A stretch of DNA of 33,740 nucleotides. Origin: Gemmatimonadales bacterium. GTDB taxonomy: Bacteria > Gemmatimonadota > Gemmatimonadetes > Gemmatimonadales > GWC2-71-9. The position numbers were made by a program, and so were the translations under genes. The DNA lies in assembly GCA_020633775.1 (NCBI GenBank), contig JACKDA010000015.1, positions 1 to 33,740 on the forward strand, given 5' to 3'. Within the stretch, counting starts at the first letter, position 1, and every line of letters begins with the position of its first letter. Below, one piece after another: positions 23,372-30,847 of the stretch. A model generated the notes under the pieces. That model was not told the DNA's origin and did not search any database. It saw only the letters and a list, made by a program, of their open reading frames with translations.

Positions 23372-24445
23372 ATGCGTCGTGCCTCGTTGCTTGCTGCCGC
23401 GTCGCTCGCCCTCGGGGCCTGTGCCCCGACGACGAGCACCGGTTCGCTGCCCCTCGAGGTGCTGGTGGTCCTCGACAGCCTGGACCACACGCTGCGGATG
23501 ATCCCCGTCGACTCACCGACCGTCGTCCGCGAGATCGACCTCGGCGGCGCACTCGGTTTCACCCCGTCGTTCCTCGCGGCGCGCGGACGGAAGGCGGTCG
23601 TGGCGGGGAATGACGGTTCCACGGCGCGCATCGCGATCGTGGACCTCGCCGCGTCCGGCATCCAGGACATCGTCACCCTCCTCGATGGCCAGATTGCCGC
23701 GGTCGCCATCGCGGATGACGATCACGCCTTCATTGGCAGCTGGACGAGCGGCGCGATCAGCCGGATCAACCTCGCCAATGGTGCGGTCGAGCTCCTCGCA
23801 GCTCCTGGCGGCCCCCAGGGCTTCGCCGTGACCCGAGGAAAGGTGTTCGCCACAATCGGCAACCGGCAGGCCTGTGCCATCGACCCTATCGCGTGCGGGC
23901 GCGGTCCAAGCTGGCTTATACAGGCCGAGCCCGACCTTCCTCGCGACTCGGTCCCGCTCTCGGGCCCCGGGAATGCCGGGCCGAGCGCGATCGGCGCGGA
24001 TGGATTGGTCTATGTCCTCAGCGAGGGAGACGACTTTGCGAACGGCGAAGGGCGCTTGTCCATCGTCGACCCCATCCGCAATTCCGAGATCGCCTCGTTC
24101 GGGGGCGTCGGACCGTTGATCCCCTCGTGGATCATCAACGACGGTGGCGAGCGCATGCTGATCGCCAGCGGACCGGGTGGCCTGCTGGTCTTCAATACAC
24201 GGCTGCGCCGATTCACGCTGCCGTTCGGCAATGGCATCCCGCTGGAGTTCCCGACCGATCTTGTTGGCGACGCGATCGGCCGCGCGTACGTGCTGCAGCG
24301 TGGCGGCTGCAGCGCGGCCGCCCCGGGGCGGGTGCGGGTCTTCGGGACCAGTCTCATCGAGCAGCTCTCGATCCAGGCGGGCTCCTGCCCGATCGCGGCC
24401 GCGATCGCCGAGGTGCCGGCGGATCGCTTCTTCGACCAGCCCTGA
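23372..24445 (+). CDS. Predicted beta-propeller lipoprotein in the B12 operon (BtuG-like candidate)
   Basis: This 357-residue protein starts MRRASLLAAASLALGAC, a clear lipoprotein signal with lipobox LGAC and lipidated Cys17. ATG 23372 is preferred to ATG 23354 because GGAG precedes it and it puts the signal at the N-terminus. The mature part contains repeated short strands of the YVTN/YncE propeller kind, such as LVVLDSLDHTLRMIPVDS, ARIAIVDLAASGIQDIVTL, SGAISRINLANGAVELL and GRLSIVDPIRNSEIASF. Four cysteines in the later half (near ACAIDPIACG and GGCS then GSCP) could form two disulfides. No enzyme motif is seen. Directly after a BtuB-like gene under a B12 riboswitch, it could capture B12 at the surface as Bacteroides BtuG does, but homology is not shown. 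Codon use in the middle looks less GC-rich than its neighbours. Confidence 0.7.
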   Translation: MRRASLLAAASLALGACAPTTSTGSLPLEVLVVLDSLDHTLRMIPVDSPTVVREIDLGGALGFTPSFLAARGRKAVVAGNDGSTARIAIVDLAASGIQDIVTLLDGQIAAVAIADDDHAFIGSWTSGAISRINLANGAVELLAAPGGPQGFAVTRGKVFATIGNRQACAIDPIACGRGPSWLIQAEPDLPRDSVPLSGPGNAGPSAIGADGLVYVLSEGDDFANGEGRLSIVDPIRNSEIASFGGVGPLIPSWIINDGGERMLIASGPGGLLVFNTRLRRFTLPFGNGIPLEFPTDLVGDAIGRAYVLQRGGCSAAAPGRVRVFGTSLIEQLSIQAGSCPIAAAIAEVPADRFFDQP

Positions 24446-25213
24446 GTGGCCGGGTCCCCGACGCTCACGCCGGCGATCGTGGTCGGCGTGGTGCGCTACG
24501 GCGAGACGTCGCGCATCGTCCGGCTCGCGACCCGCGAGCTGGGGCTGCAGTCCGCGATCGCGAAGGGGGTCGCCCGGCCGCGCTCCCGCTTCGTGGGCCT
24601 GCAGTTGCTCAGTGAGGGGACGGCCCACCTGCTGCAGGGCCGCGGTGAGCTGGCGACGCTTACCGCCTTCGATCCGCTCGACCTCCACACCCCGCTTGCC
24701 AGTCGACTGATCGCCTTTCGTGCGGCGTCCGCCCTCGCCGCCGTGGCAGGGCGTGCCATCCCCCCGGCGCATCACCCCGAGGTCCACGATGCGCTCCGGC
24801 ACGGGATCCGACTCATCGAGGCCGCCCCGGAGCCCGCCGCCGAGATCGCCGGCCTCGCCGCGCTGTGGCGCTTCGTCGCCGCCCTGGGCCACGCGCCGGT
24901 CCTCGACCGCTGTGTCCGCGATGGTCGGCCGGTCGACGCGGCGGGTGGCGCCGCCTTCGCGATCGAGGAGGGCGGCGTCCTCTGTGCGACCTGTGCCAGC
25001 GGGGGCGGGGCAACCCGTCTCGCCCATGAAGACCTGCAGGCACTGGCGTTCCTGCTCGCGGGCGACGCGCCGCCACCGGACCTCGACGCACGCTACGCCC
25101 GCGCCCACCGCCGCCTGCTCGGCCGCTGGCTCACCCGGCACGTGACCGATGGACCGCTGCCGGCGGTCGAGGGGTGGGTCCGCGGCGATGACAGTCCGCT
25201 GGGGGTCGGCTAG
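24446..25213 (+). CDS. recO: DNA repair protein RecO
   Basis: This 255-residue protein of the RecF recombination pathway is expected to load RecA with RecR and anneal single strands. The OB-fold N-terminus reads VVGVVRYGETSRIVRLATRELG and SAIAKGVARPRSRF, which matches RecO well. The helical C-terminal part has an incomplete zinc knuckle: the usual C-x2-C...C-x2-C reads C156-V-R-D159 then C180-A-T-C183, so one ligand is Asp. GTG 24446 begins at the base after the lipoprotein stop, placing recO inside the B12-riboswitch transcript. That is odd for a repair gene. The next promoter-like site lies in its last 26 bases. Confidence 0.9.
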   Translation: MAGSPTLTPAIVVGVVRYGETSRIVRLATRELGLQSAIAKGVARPRSRFVGLQLLSEGTAHLLQGRGELATLTAFDPLDLHTPLASRLIAFRAASALAAVAGRAIPPAHHPEVHDALRHGIRLIEAAPEPAAEIAGLAALWRFVAALGHAPVLDRCVRDGRPVDAAGGAAFAIEEGGVLCATCASGGGATRLAHEDLQALAFLLAGDAPPPDLDARYARAHRRLLGRWLTRHVTDGPLPAVEGWVRGDDSPLGVG

Positions 25214-25216
25214 GTT
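25188..25216 (+). promoter_or_regulatory. Sigma70-like promoter for the gene at 25301
   Basis: ATGACA at 25188-25193 (one base from TTGACA) and TAGGTT at 25211-25216 are 17 bases apart. Transcription would begin near 25223, giving a leader of about 80 bases before ATG 25301. Confidence 0.5.
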
Positions 25217-25300
25217 CAAGGGGCGCCGCGACTTGCGCGCCGTGTCATCGATGGGAGGTGTACCGCGCCGCGACCCGAATCCGGATGCTGGGGGTAGCCG

Positions 25301-25753
25301 ATGCGCCGGCATGTCCTGCCGGTGGCCGTCGCTGCGCTGCTGCTGGCCGCCCCGCGGTCGGCCAACAGCCAGCGGCCGGCGACCCTCCCACTCCCGACCC
25401 TCGACGAGGCGCGGCCGATGCCGCTCTTCCCGGCCCTCGTGGTGCCGTTCTCGATCCCCGACGAGTACTGCCGCGGGGGGCGCTCGCCGGGCGTGCTCCT
25501 GCGGATCTTCGACCGGCTCACCCAGCCGCTCGACACGCTGGTCCTCCGGGGGCGCGACGGGCTCCCCCTCGACGGCCGCGCCATTCGCTGCGGCGACCAC
25601 GTCGCCCGCTGGGACGGCACGCTCGCCGGGCCGCTGCGGGTCGCCGACCCGGGCCTCTGGTACCTCCAGATGGCGGTCGATACCTCCCGGACAGGCCGCA
25701 GCGGGGCCGCCCCGGTTCTCCGCACTCGACGCGTCCTGGTTCCGGCGTTCTGA
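25301..25753 (+). CDS. Small secreted protein with a FlgD-Ig-like beta domain (unknown function)
   Basis: This 150-residue protein has a signal peptide (MRRHVLPVAVAALLLAAP, cleavage probably after SANSQ). The mature part contains GVLLRIFDRLTQPLDTLVL, then HVARWDGTLAGPLRV and GLWYLQMAVD. This hydrophobic-strand, WDG, turn, GxWYLQ pattern resembles FlgD-type immunoglobulin domains used as linkers or sorting elements in secreted proteins. Two cysteines (EYCRGG and AIRCGDH) could form a disulfide. It stands alone between a promoter-like site and a palindrome, so no operon context helps. ATG 25301 is chosen because it places the signal peptide correctly; the overlapping arginine-rich frame from 25258 is not coding. 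Confidence 0.7.
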   Translation: MRRHVLPVAVAALLLAAPRSANSQRPATLPLPTLDEARPMPLFPALVVPFSIPDEYCRGGRSPGVLLRIFDRLTQPLDTLVLRGRDGLPLDGRAIRCGDHVARWDGTLAGPLRVADPGLWYLQMAVDTSRTGRSGAAPVLRTRRVLVPAF

Positions 25754-25759
25754 CCCCTG

Positions 25760-25778
25760 ACCTGCCGATCCGGCAGGT
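25760..25778 (+). terminator. Perfect palindrome between the gene at 25301 and clpB: terminator or operator
   Basis: ACCTGCCG-ATC-CGGCAGGT has two exact 8-base arms, starts 7 bases after the stop at 25753 and is followed by TTCG. As RNA it is a strong hairpin, so a terminator is the simplest reading although the T-run is short. As DNA it could be a repressor site in front of clpB. It does not match the CIRCE element. Confidence 0.45.
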
Positions 25779-25832
25779 TTCGCGTGGTCCGGTCATTGCC
25801 ACTGCTCGGGGATATCCGAGGAGGAGGCCCGC

Positions 25833-28439
25833 ATGATTCGCCCAGAACGATTGACCCTGAAGGCCCAGGACGCCCTGCGCGCCGCGCTGGAACGCGCGCG
25901 CGAGCTGGGGAATCCGGTGGTCAACGATGCCCACCTCCTCGCGGCGCTCCTTGCCCAGGAGGACGGGATCGTCCAGCCGATCCTCCGCAAGGCGGGGGTC
26001 GTGGTGCCGCGTTTGTCCAACCAGACCGAGGCGGAGATCACCACCTTCCCGCGGCAGGAGGGGGGCTCCGGCACGCCGACGATCGATCGCGGGACCAGCA
26101 AGGTCTTCTCGCGCGCCGAGAAGCTCGCGGCCGAGTTCGGCGACGAGTACATCTCGACCGAGCACCTGCTGCTCGCGCTGGCCGAGGAGAAGGGGACCAC
26201 CGCGCATCGGCTCCTCGAGCAGGAGGGGCTCTCGGTCACCGCGCTCCGGGAGGCGCTCGACGAGATCCGGGGCGGGCACCGGGTGACCGACCAGGAGCCG
26301 GAGGGGAAGTACCAGTCGCTGGAGCGCTTCACCCGCAACCTCACCGACGCGGCGCGGAACGGGAAGCTCGATCCGGTCATCGGCCGCGACGAGGAGGTGC
26401 GTCGCGTGATGCAGGTGCTCTCGCGGCGGACCAAGAACAATCCCGTCCTGATCGGCGAACCGGGCGTCGGCAAGACCGCGATCGTCGAGGGACTCGCCCA
26501 GCGGATCGTCGACGGCGACGTCCCCGACTCGCTGCGCGGGCGCGAGATCGTCGCGCTCGACATCGGCCTGTTGCTGGCCGGGGCGAAGTACCGCGGCGAG
26601 TTCGAGGAGCGGCTCAAGGCGGTGGTGAGCGAGCTCACCGAGGCGGAGGGGCGCTACGTCGTCTTCATCGACGAGCTGCACACCCTGGTCGGGGCGGGGA
26701 AGGCGGAGGGGGCGGTCGACGCCTCCAACCTGCTCAAGCCCGCGCTGGCGCGTGGCGAGCTGCACGTCGTCGGGGCGACCACGCTGGATGAGTATCGCCA
26801 GCACGTCGAGAAGGACGCCGCCCTCGAGCGCCGGTTCCAGCCCGTGCTCGTGGGCGAGCCCTCGGTCGAGGACACGATCGCGATCCTGCGCGGCCTGAAG
26901 GAGAAGTACGAGGTGCACCACGGCGTCCGGATCACCGACGATGCCCTGGTGGCCGCGGCCACGCTCTCGGATCGCTACATCGGCGACCGCTTCCTGCCGG
27001 ACAAGGCGATCGACCTCGTCGATGAGGCGGCGTCGCGCCTCCGGATCGAGATCGACTCGCTGCCGGTCGAGATCGACGAGGTCGAGCGCCGCATCCTCCA
27101 GCTCGAAATCGAGCGCCAGTCGCTGCTGCGCGAGACCGCCAAGGCGGCCGTCGAGCGTCGGACCGCGCTCGAGCAGGAGATCGCGGAGCTGAAGGAGACC
27201 AGCGCCGGGATGAAGGCGCAGTGGCAGACGGAGAAGTCCGCGATCGAGAAGCTGCAGGCCGCCAAGGCGGAAGTCGAGCGCCTGCGGACCGAGGTGGACC
27301 AGGCCTCCCGCAGCGGTGACCTGCAGAAAGCCGCCGAGTTGCGCTATGGGCGCATCCCGGAGCTCGAGCGCGAGATCGCCAGCGAGGAGGCGGCGATGGG
27401 GGACGGCGCGTCCGGCGGGCGCTACCTGCGCGAGGAGGTCGGCACCGAGGACATCGCCGGCGTGGTCGCCCGCTGGACCGGCATCCCGGTGACCCGGATG
27501 CTGGAGTCCGAGCGCGAACGCCTCGCCCACCTGGAGCGCGAGCTGGGGCGGCGGGTCGTCGGCCAGCCGGCGGCGCTCGCCGCGGTCGCCAATGCCGTGC
27601 GCCGCTCGCGTGCCGGCCTCCAGGACCTCGCCCGGCCCACCGGCTCCTTCATCTTCCTCGGCCCCACCGGGGTCGGGAAGACCGAGACCGCGCGCGCCCT
27701 CGCCGAGTTCCTGTTCGACGATGAACGCGCGATGATCCGTCTCGACATGTCCGAGTACATGGAGAAGCATGCGGTGGCGCGAATGATCGGTGCCCCGCCG
27801 GGGTACGTCGGCTACGAGGAGGGGGGGCAGCTCACCGAGGCGATCCGGCGCCGCCCCTACGCCGTGATCCTGCTCGACGAGATCGAGAAGGCCCACGCCG
27901 ACGTCTTCAACATCCTGCTGCAGGTCCTCGAGGACGGCCGGCTCACCGACTCGCAGGGTCGGGTGGTGGACTTCCGGAACACCGTCGTGATCATGACGAG
28001 CAACATCGGCTCGCAGCACATCCTCGAGTCCGGCGGCACCGATGCCGAGAGCTGGCCGCTGGTGGAGGCGCAGGTGCTGCAGGCGCTGCGGGCGCACTTC
28101 CGCCCCGAGTTCCTCAACCGCGTCGATGACATCGTGGTCTTCCACCCGCTCACGCGCGAGGACCTCGACGGCGTGGTCGCCCTGCAGCTCGCCCGGCTGC
28201 GCCAGCTGCTGGCGGCGAAGGGATTGGTGCTCGACATCACCCCCGAGGCGATGCAGTGGCTCGGCAACGCGGGATACGACCCGCTCTACGGCGCCCGGCC
28301 GCTCAAGCGGGTCATCCAGCGCGAACTGCAGAACCCCATCGCGCTCGCCGTGCTCGAGGGCGACTACGCGGAGGGTGACACGATCCGGGTCGAGACGTCC
28401 GACGAGGGACTCCGGATCACGCGCGCGTTCACGGCGTGA
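25833..28439 (+). CDS. clpB: ATP-dependent disaggregase ClpB
   Basis: The 868-residue Hsp100 chaperone works with DnaK to pull proteins out of aggregates. Order of domains: N-terminal Clp repeats (1-150, starting IRPERLTLKAQDALRAA), first AAA+ module with Walker A GEPGVGKT (Lys214) and Walker B VVFIDELHTL, the coiled-coil middle domain at roughly 400-525 that separates ClpB from ClpA and ClpC, then the second AAA+ module with GPTGVGKTE (Lys616) and VILLDEIEKAH. There is no ClpP-binding loop. GGAGG at 25823-25827 lies 5 bases before ATG 25833. Heat-shock control is likely, but I could not identify a CIRCE or sigma32-type site; the palindrome upstream is the only candidate. It overlaps tadA by GTGA. 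Confidence 0.97.
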   Translation: MIRPERLTLKAQDALRAALERARELGNPVVNDAHLLAALLAQEDGIVQPILRKAGVVVPRLSNQTEAEITTFPRQEGGSGTPTIDRGTSKVFSRAEKLAAEFGDEYISTEHLLLALAEEKGTTAHRLLEQEGLSVTALREALDEIRGGHRVTDQEPEGKYQSLERFTRNLTDAARNGKLDPVIGRDEEVRRVMQVLSRRTKNNPVLIGEPGVGKTAIVEGLAQRIVDGDVPDSLRGREIVALDIGLLLAGAKYRGEFEERLKAVVSELTEAEGRYVVFIDELHTLVGAGKAEGAVDASNLLKPALARGELHVVGATTLDEYRQHVEKDAALERRFQPVLVGEPSVEDTIAILRGLKEKYEVHHGVRITDDALVAAATLSDRYIGDRFLPDKAIDLVDEAASRLRIEIDSLPVEIDEVERRILQLEIERQSLLRETAKAAVERRTALEQEIAELKETSAGMKAQWQTEKSAIEKLQAAKAEVERLRTEVDQASRSGDLQKAAELRYGRIPELEREIASEEAAMGDGASGGRYLREEVGTEDIAGVVARWTGIPVTRMLESERERLAHLERELGRRVVGQPAALAAVANAVRRSRAGLQDLARPTGSFIFLGPTGVGKTETARALAEFLFDDERAMIRLDMSEYMEKHAVARMIGAPPGYVGYEEGGQLTEAIRRRPYAVILLDEIEKAHADVFNILLQVLEDGRLTDSQGRVVDFRNTVVIMTSNIGSQHILESGGTDAESWPLVEAQVLQALRAHFRPEFLNRVDDIVVFHPLTREDLDGVVALQLARLRQLLAAKGLVLDITPEAMQWLGNAGYDPLYGARPLKRVIQRELQNPIALAVLEGDYAEGDTIRVETSDEGLRITRAFTA

Positions 28440-28903
28440 CAACCCTGCCGCCCAGGCCCGCCGACCTCCACGGGATCGCCCTTGCCCTCGCCGAGGCGCG
28501 TCGGGCGGCGGCGGTGGGCGAGGTCCCGGTGGGCGCCGTGGTGATGCAGGACGGCGTCGTCCACGGCGCGGCGCACAACGAGACGCTGACCCGGCGCGAC
28601 CCCACCGCGCACGCCGAGGTGCTCGCGATCGGGCGCGCCCTGGAGGCACTGCAGGCCGATCGCCTGCCCGGGGCGACGCTCTACGTGACCCTCGAGCCCT
28701 GCGCGCAGTGCGCCGGAGCCATCGTCCTGGCCAAGGTGGGGCGCGTGGTCTTCGGCGCGTGGGACCCGAAGGCGGGGATGGCCGGCTCGCTCCACGACCT
28801 GCTGCGTCACCCGCGGCTCAACCATCGCGCCGAGGTCGTCGGGGGCGTCGACGAGGTCGCCTGCGGGGAGCTGCTGCGGGATTTCTTCCGCGAACGGCGC
28901 TAG
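28436..28903 (+). CDS. tadA: tRNA-specific adenosine deaminase
   Basis: This 155-residue zinc enzyme converts adenosine 34 of tRNA-Arg(ACG) to inosine. Catalytic residues are visible: the zinc ligand and proton shuttle HAE (His59, Glu61) in DPTAHAEVLAIG, and PCAQC (Cys89, Cys92) in TLEPCAQCAGAIVLAKV. The FGAWDPKAGMAGSLHDLL stretch and the basic C-terminal end are typical of TadA rather than guanine or cytosine deaminases. GTG 28436 lies in the clpB stop. The pairing with clpB has no obvious functional meaning and is probably shared transcription. Confidence 0.93.
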   Translation: MTTLPPRPADLHGIALALAEARRAAAVGEVPVGAVVMQDGVVHGAAHNETLTRRDPTAHAEVLAIGRALEALQADRLPGATLYVTLEPCAQCAGAIVLAKVGRVVFGAWDPKAGMAGSLHDLLRHPRLNHRAEVVGGVDEVACGELLRDFFRERR

Positions 28904-28906
28904 CTT
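28901..28906 (+). promoter_or_regulatory. Possible -10 element before the M1 peptidase gene
   Basis: TAGCTT overlaps the tadA stop codon and is followed by C, as in the other TAnnTT sites. Unlike those, no good TTG-like hexamer lies 17 bases upstream, so the case is weak. A start near 28913 would leave a 20-base leader. Confidence 0.3.
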
Positions 28907-28932
28907 CCCCGGGTCTCCCCTCGCGAGGCCCC

Positions 28933-30846
28933 ATGCAACCCGCCATCGTCCGCGTCACCGTCGCGTCCCTGCTGCTCGCCGCACCGCTCGGCGCCCAGGC
29001 GCGTTGGACCGCCGTCGCCGACTCCTCCCCGTTCCGGCCGCTCGACCTCCCCGCACCGAGTGCCGTGCGCACGGCGAGCGGGCGCCCGGGCGCGGGCTAC
29101 TGGCAGCAGCGCGCCGACTACCGCATCCGCGCGACCCTCGATCCGGCGACCCATCGCATCACCGGCGAGGAGGTCATCACCTACCACAATCGCTCGCCCG
29201 ACGCCCTGCCGCACCTGTGGCTGCACGTCGAGCAGAACATCTGCGCGCCGGAGTCGATCACCAACCGGCTCAACCAGCCGCCGCTGGTCTTCCTCGGCTC
29301 GGCCTTTGACTTCTCGTGCCAGGGCTTCGCCGGCGGCGGCACGATGACCGCGCTGGCGGTCGATGGTCGCGCCGCGCGCGCGACCCGCTACGGCACGACG
29401 CTCCGGGTGGACCTCCCGGAGCCGCTCGCACCCGGGGCCTCGACCGACCTGGCGATCGCCTGGCACTTCACGGTGCCGCCAAGCGGCGCCGCGCGGATGG
29501 GACGCGACGGCGACCTGCACGAGGTCGCCCAGTGGTACCCGCGGATGGTGGTCTATGACGACGTGCGGGGATGGAACCACGAGCCGTACATCGGGGCCGG
29601 GGAGTTCTACCTGGAGTACGGCAGCTTCGAGGTGGAGCTGACGGTGCCGGCGGCGTGGACCGTTGCCGCGACCGGGCAGTTGATGAATCCCGAGGCCGTC
29701 CTCACCACGGAGACCCGCGCCCGACTCGCCCGCGCGCGAAACTCCGAGGAGCCGGTGGCGATCGTCACCGCCGCCGAGGCGCTGGTCCCCGCCCGGCACC
29801 GACCCGCCATCGCGGGGACGCTGACCTGGCACTTCCGGGCCGACAGCGTCCGGGACTTCGCGTTCGCCGCGGGTCCGGGACTCCGCTGGGACGCCTCCGG
29901 GTACGACGGGATCCTGATCCAGACACTCTACCGCCCGGCGGCCACCAAATGGGAGGAGGCGAACCGGATGGCGCGCGGCGCGATCCGGCACTTCTCCGAA
30001 CGCTGGATGCGCTACCCCTATTCGCACGCGACGTCGGTGGAGGGGCCGATCGAGGGGATGGAGTACCCGATGCTCACCTTCGTGCCGGACTCGCCCACGC
30101 GCGAGGACCTGCACTGGGTGCTGGCGCACGAGCTCGGCCACCAGTGGTTCCCCATGGTGGTCGGCTCCAACGAGCGCCTCTACCCCTGGATGGACGAGGG
30201 GTTCAACACCTTCATCGACCTGGCGAACGTCGCCGAGTACTTCGCCGGCACCGCCTACGGCGACACCATCGGCGTGCACCCGCTGCACCTCCATCCGGAC
30301 CACGCGGTGCCCGGGGCCGAGCAGCCGCTGATCACGCGGCCAGTGGAGGTGCGCGACCTGTTCTGGGGCGCGTACCAGAAGCCGGCCCTGATGCTCTCGC
30401 TGCTCCGCGACGAGGTGCTCGGGCCCGACCGATTCGACGATGCCTTCCGTGACTACATGCGGACCTGGGCCTACCGGCATCCCACCCCGGCCGATTTCTT
30501 CCGGCTGATGCGCGACCGGAGCGGGATGGACCTCGACTGGTTCTGGCGCGGCTGGGTCTTCACCACCGCACGGCTCGACCAGGCGATCGCGGGGATCCGG
30601 TCGGCGGACGGCGGCAGCGTCGTCGAGCTCGAGAATCGCGGCACGATGGTGATGCCGGCGCGGCTGGAGGTGCGCTACGCCGATGGCACCGCCGAACGGG
30701 TCGAGCTGCCGGTCGAGATGTGGAACCTGGGCGATCGCTTCACCTGGCACGGACCGCCCGGACGCCGGGTGACATCGGCCACGCTCGATCCCGCTGCCGC
30801 CCTCCCCGATGTCGATCGCGACAACAACCACTGGCCCCGACGCTGA
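28933..30846 (+). CDS. Secreted M1-family zinc metallopeptidase
   Basis: This 637-residue aminopeptidase-like protein has a signal peptide ending LGAQA (about residue 23), so it acts in the periplasm or outside. The zinc site is HELGH at 399-403, with the third ligand Glu422 in DEGFNTF, giving the M1 spacing HExxH-x18-E. The exopeptidase motif GxMEN appears as EGMEYPM, as in bacterial M1 members, and Tyr481 in FWGAYQKPALML is the transition-state tyrosine. The N-terminal half is the beta-rich saddle domain of M1 enzymes. No ERAP-type C-terminal domain is present, which is usual for this group. It is followed by a secreted serine hydrolase one base downstream, suggesting a shared role in peptide scavenging. 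Confidence 0.92.
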   Translation: MQPAIVRVTVASLLLAAPLGAQARWTAVADSSPFRPLDLPAPSAVRTASGRPGAGYWQQRADYRIRATLDPATHRITGEEVITYHNRSPDALPHLWLHVEQNICAPESITNRLNQPPLVFLGSAFDFSCQGFAGGGTMTALAVDGRAARATRYGTTLRVDLPEPLAPGASTDLAIAWHFTVPPSGAARMGRDGDLHEVAQWYPRMVVYDDVRGWNHEPYIGAGEFYLEYGSFEVELTVPAAWTVAATGQLMNPEAVLTTETRARLARARNSEEPVAIVTAAEALVPARHRPAIAGTLTWHFRADSVRDFAFAAGPGLRWDASGYDGILIQTLYRPAATKWEEANRMARGAIRHFSERWMRYPYSHATSVEGPIEGMEYPMLTFVPDSPTREDLHWVLAHELGHQWFPMVVGSNERLYPWMDEGFNTFIDLANVAEYFAGTAYGDTIGVHPLHLHPDHAVPGAEQPLITRPVEVRDLFWGAYQKPALMLSLLRDEVLGPDRFDDAFRDYMRTWAYRHPTPADFFRLMRDRSGMDLDWFWRGWVFTTARLDQAIAGIRSADGGSVVELENRGTMVMPARLEVRYADGTAERVELPVEMWNLGDRFTWHGPPGRRVTSATLDPAAALPDVDRDNNHWPRR

Positions 30847-30847
30847 G

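Noticed and set aside
25754..25832. CIRCE (HrcA) operator before clpB
   Set aside because: No TTAGCACTC-N9-GAGTGCTAA-like repeat is present; only the unrelated palindrome at 25760 is seen.
25258..25836. Open frame of 192 codons overlapping the small secreted gene
   Set aside because: It is extremely rich in Arg, Pro and Ala. The frame from 25301 has a signal peptide and a beta-domain pattern instead.
25518..28649. 1043-codon open frame on the - strand opposite clpB
   Set aside because: clpB is unmistakable on the + strand. The opposite frame is biased shadow with no recognisable domain.
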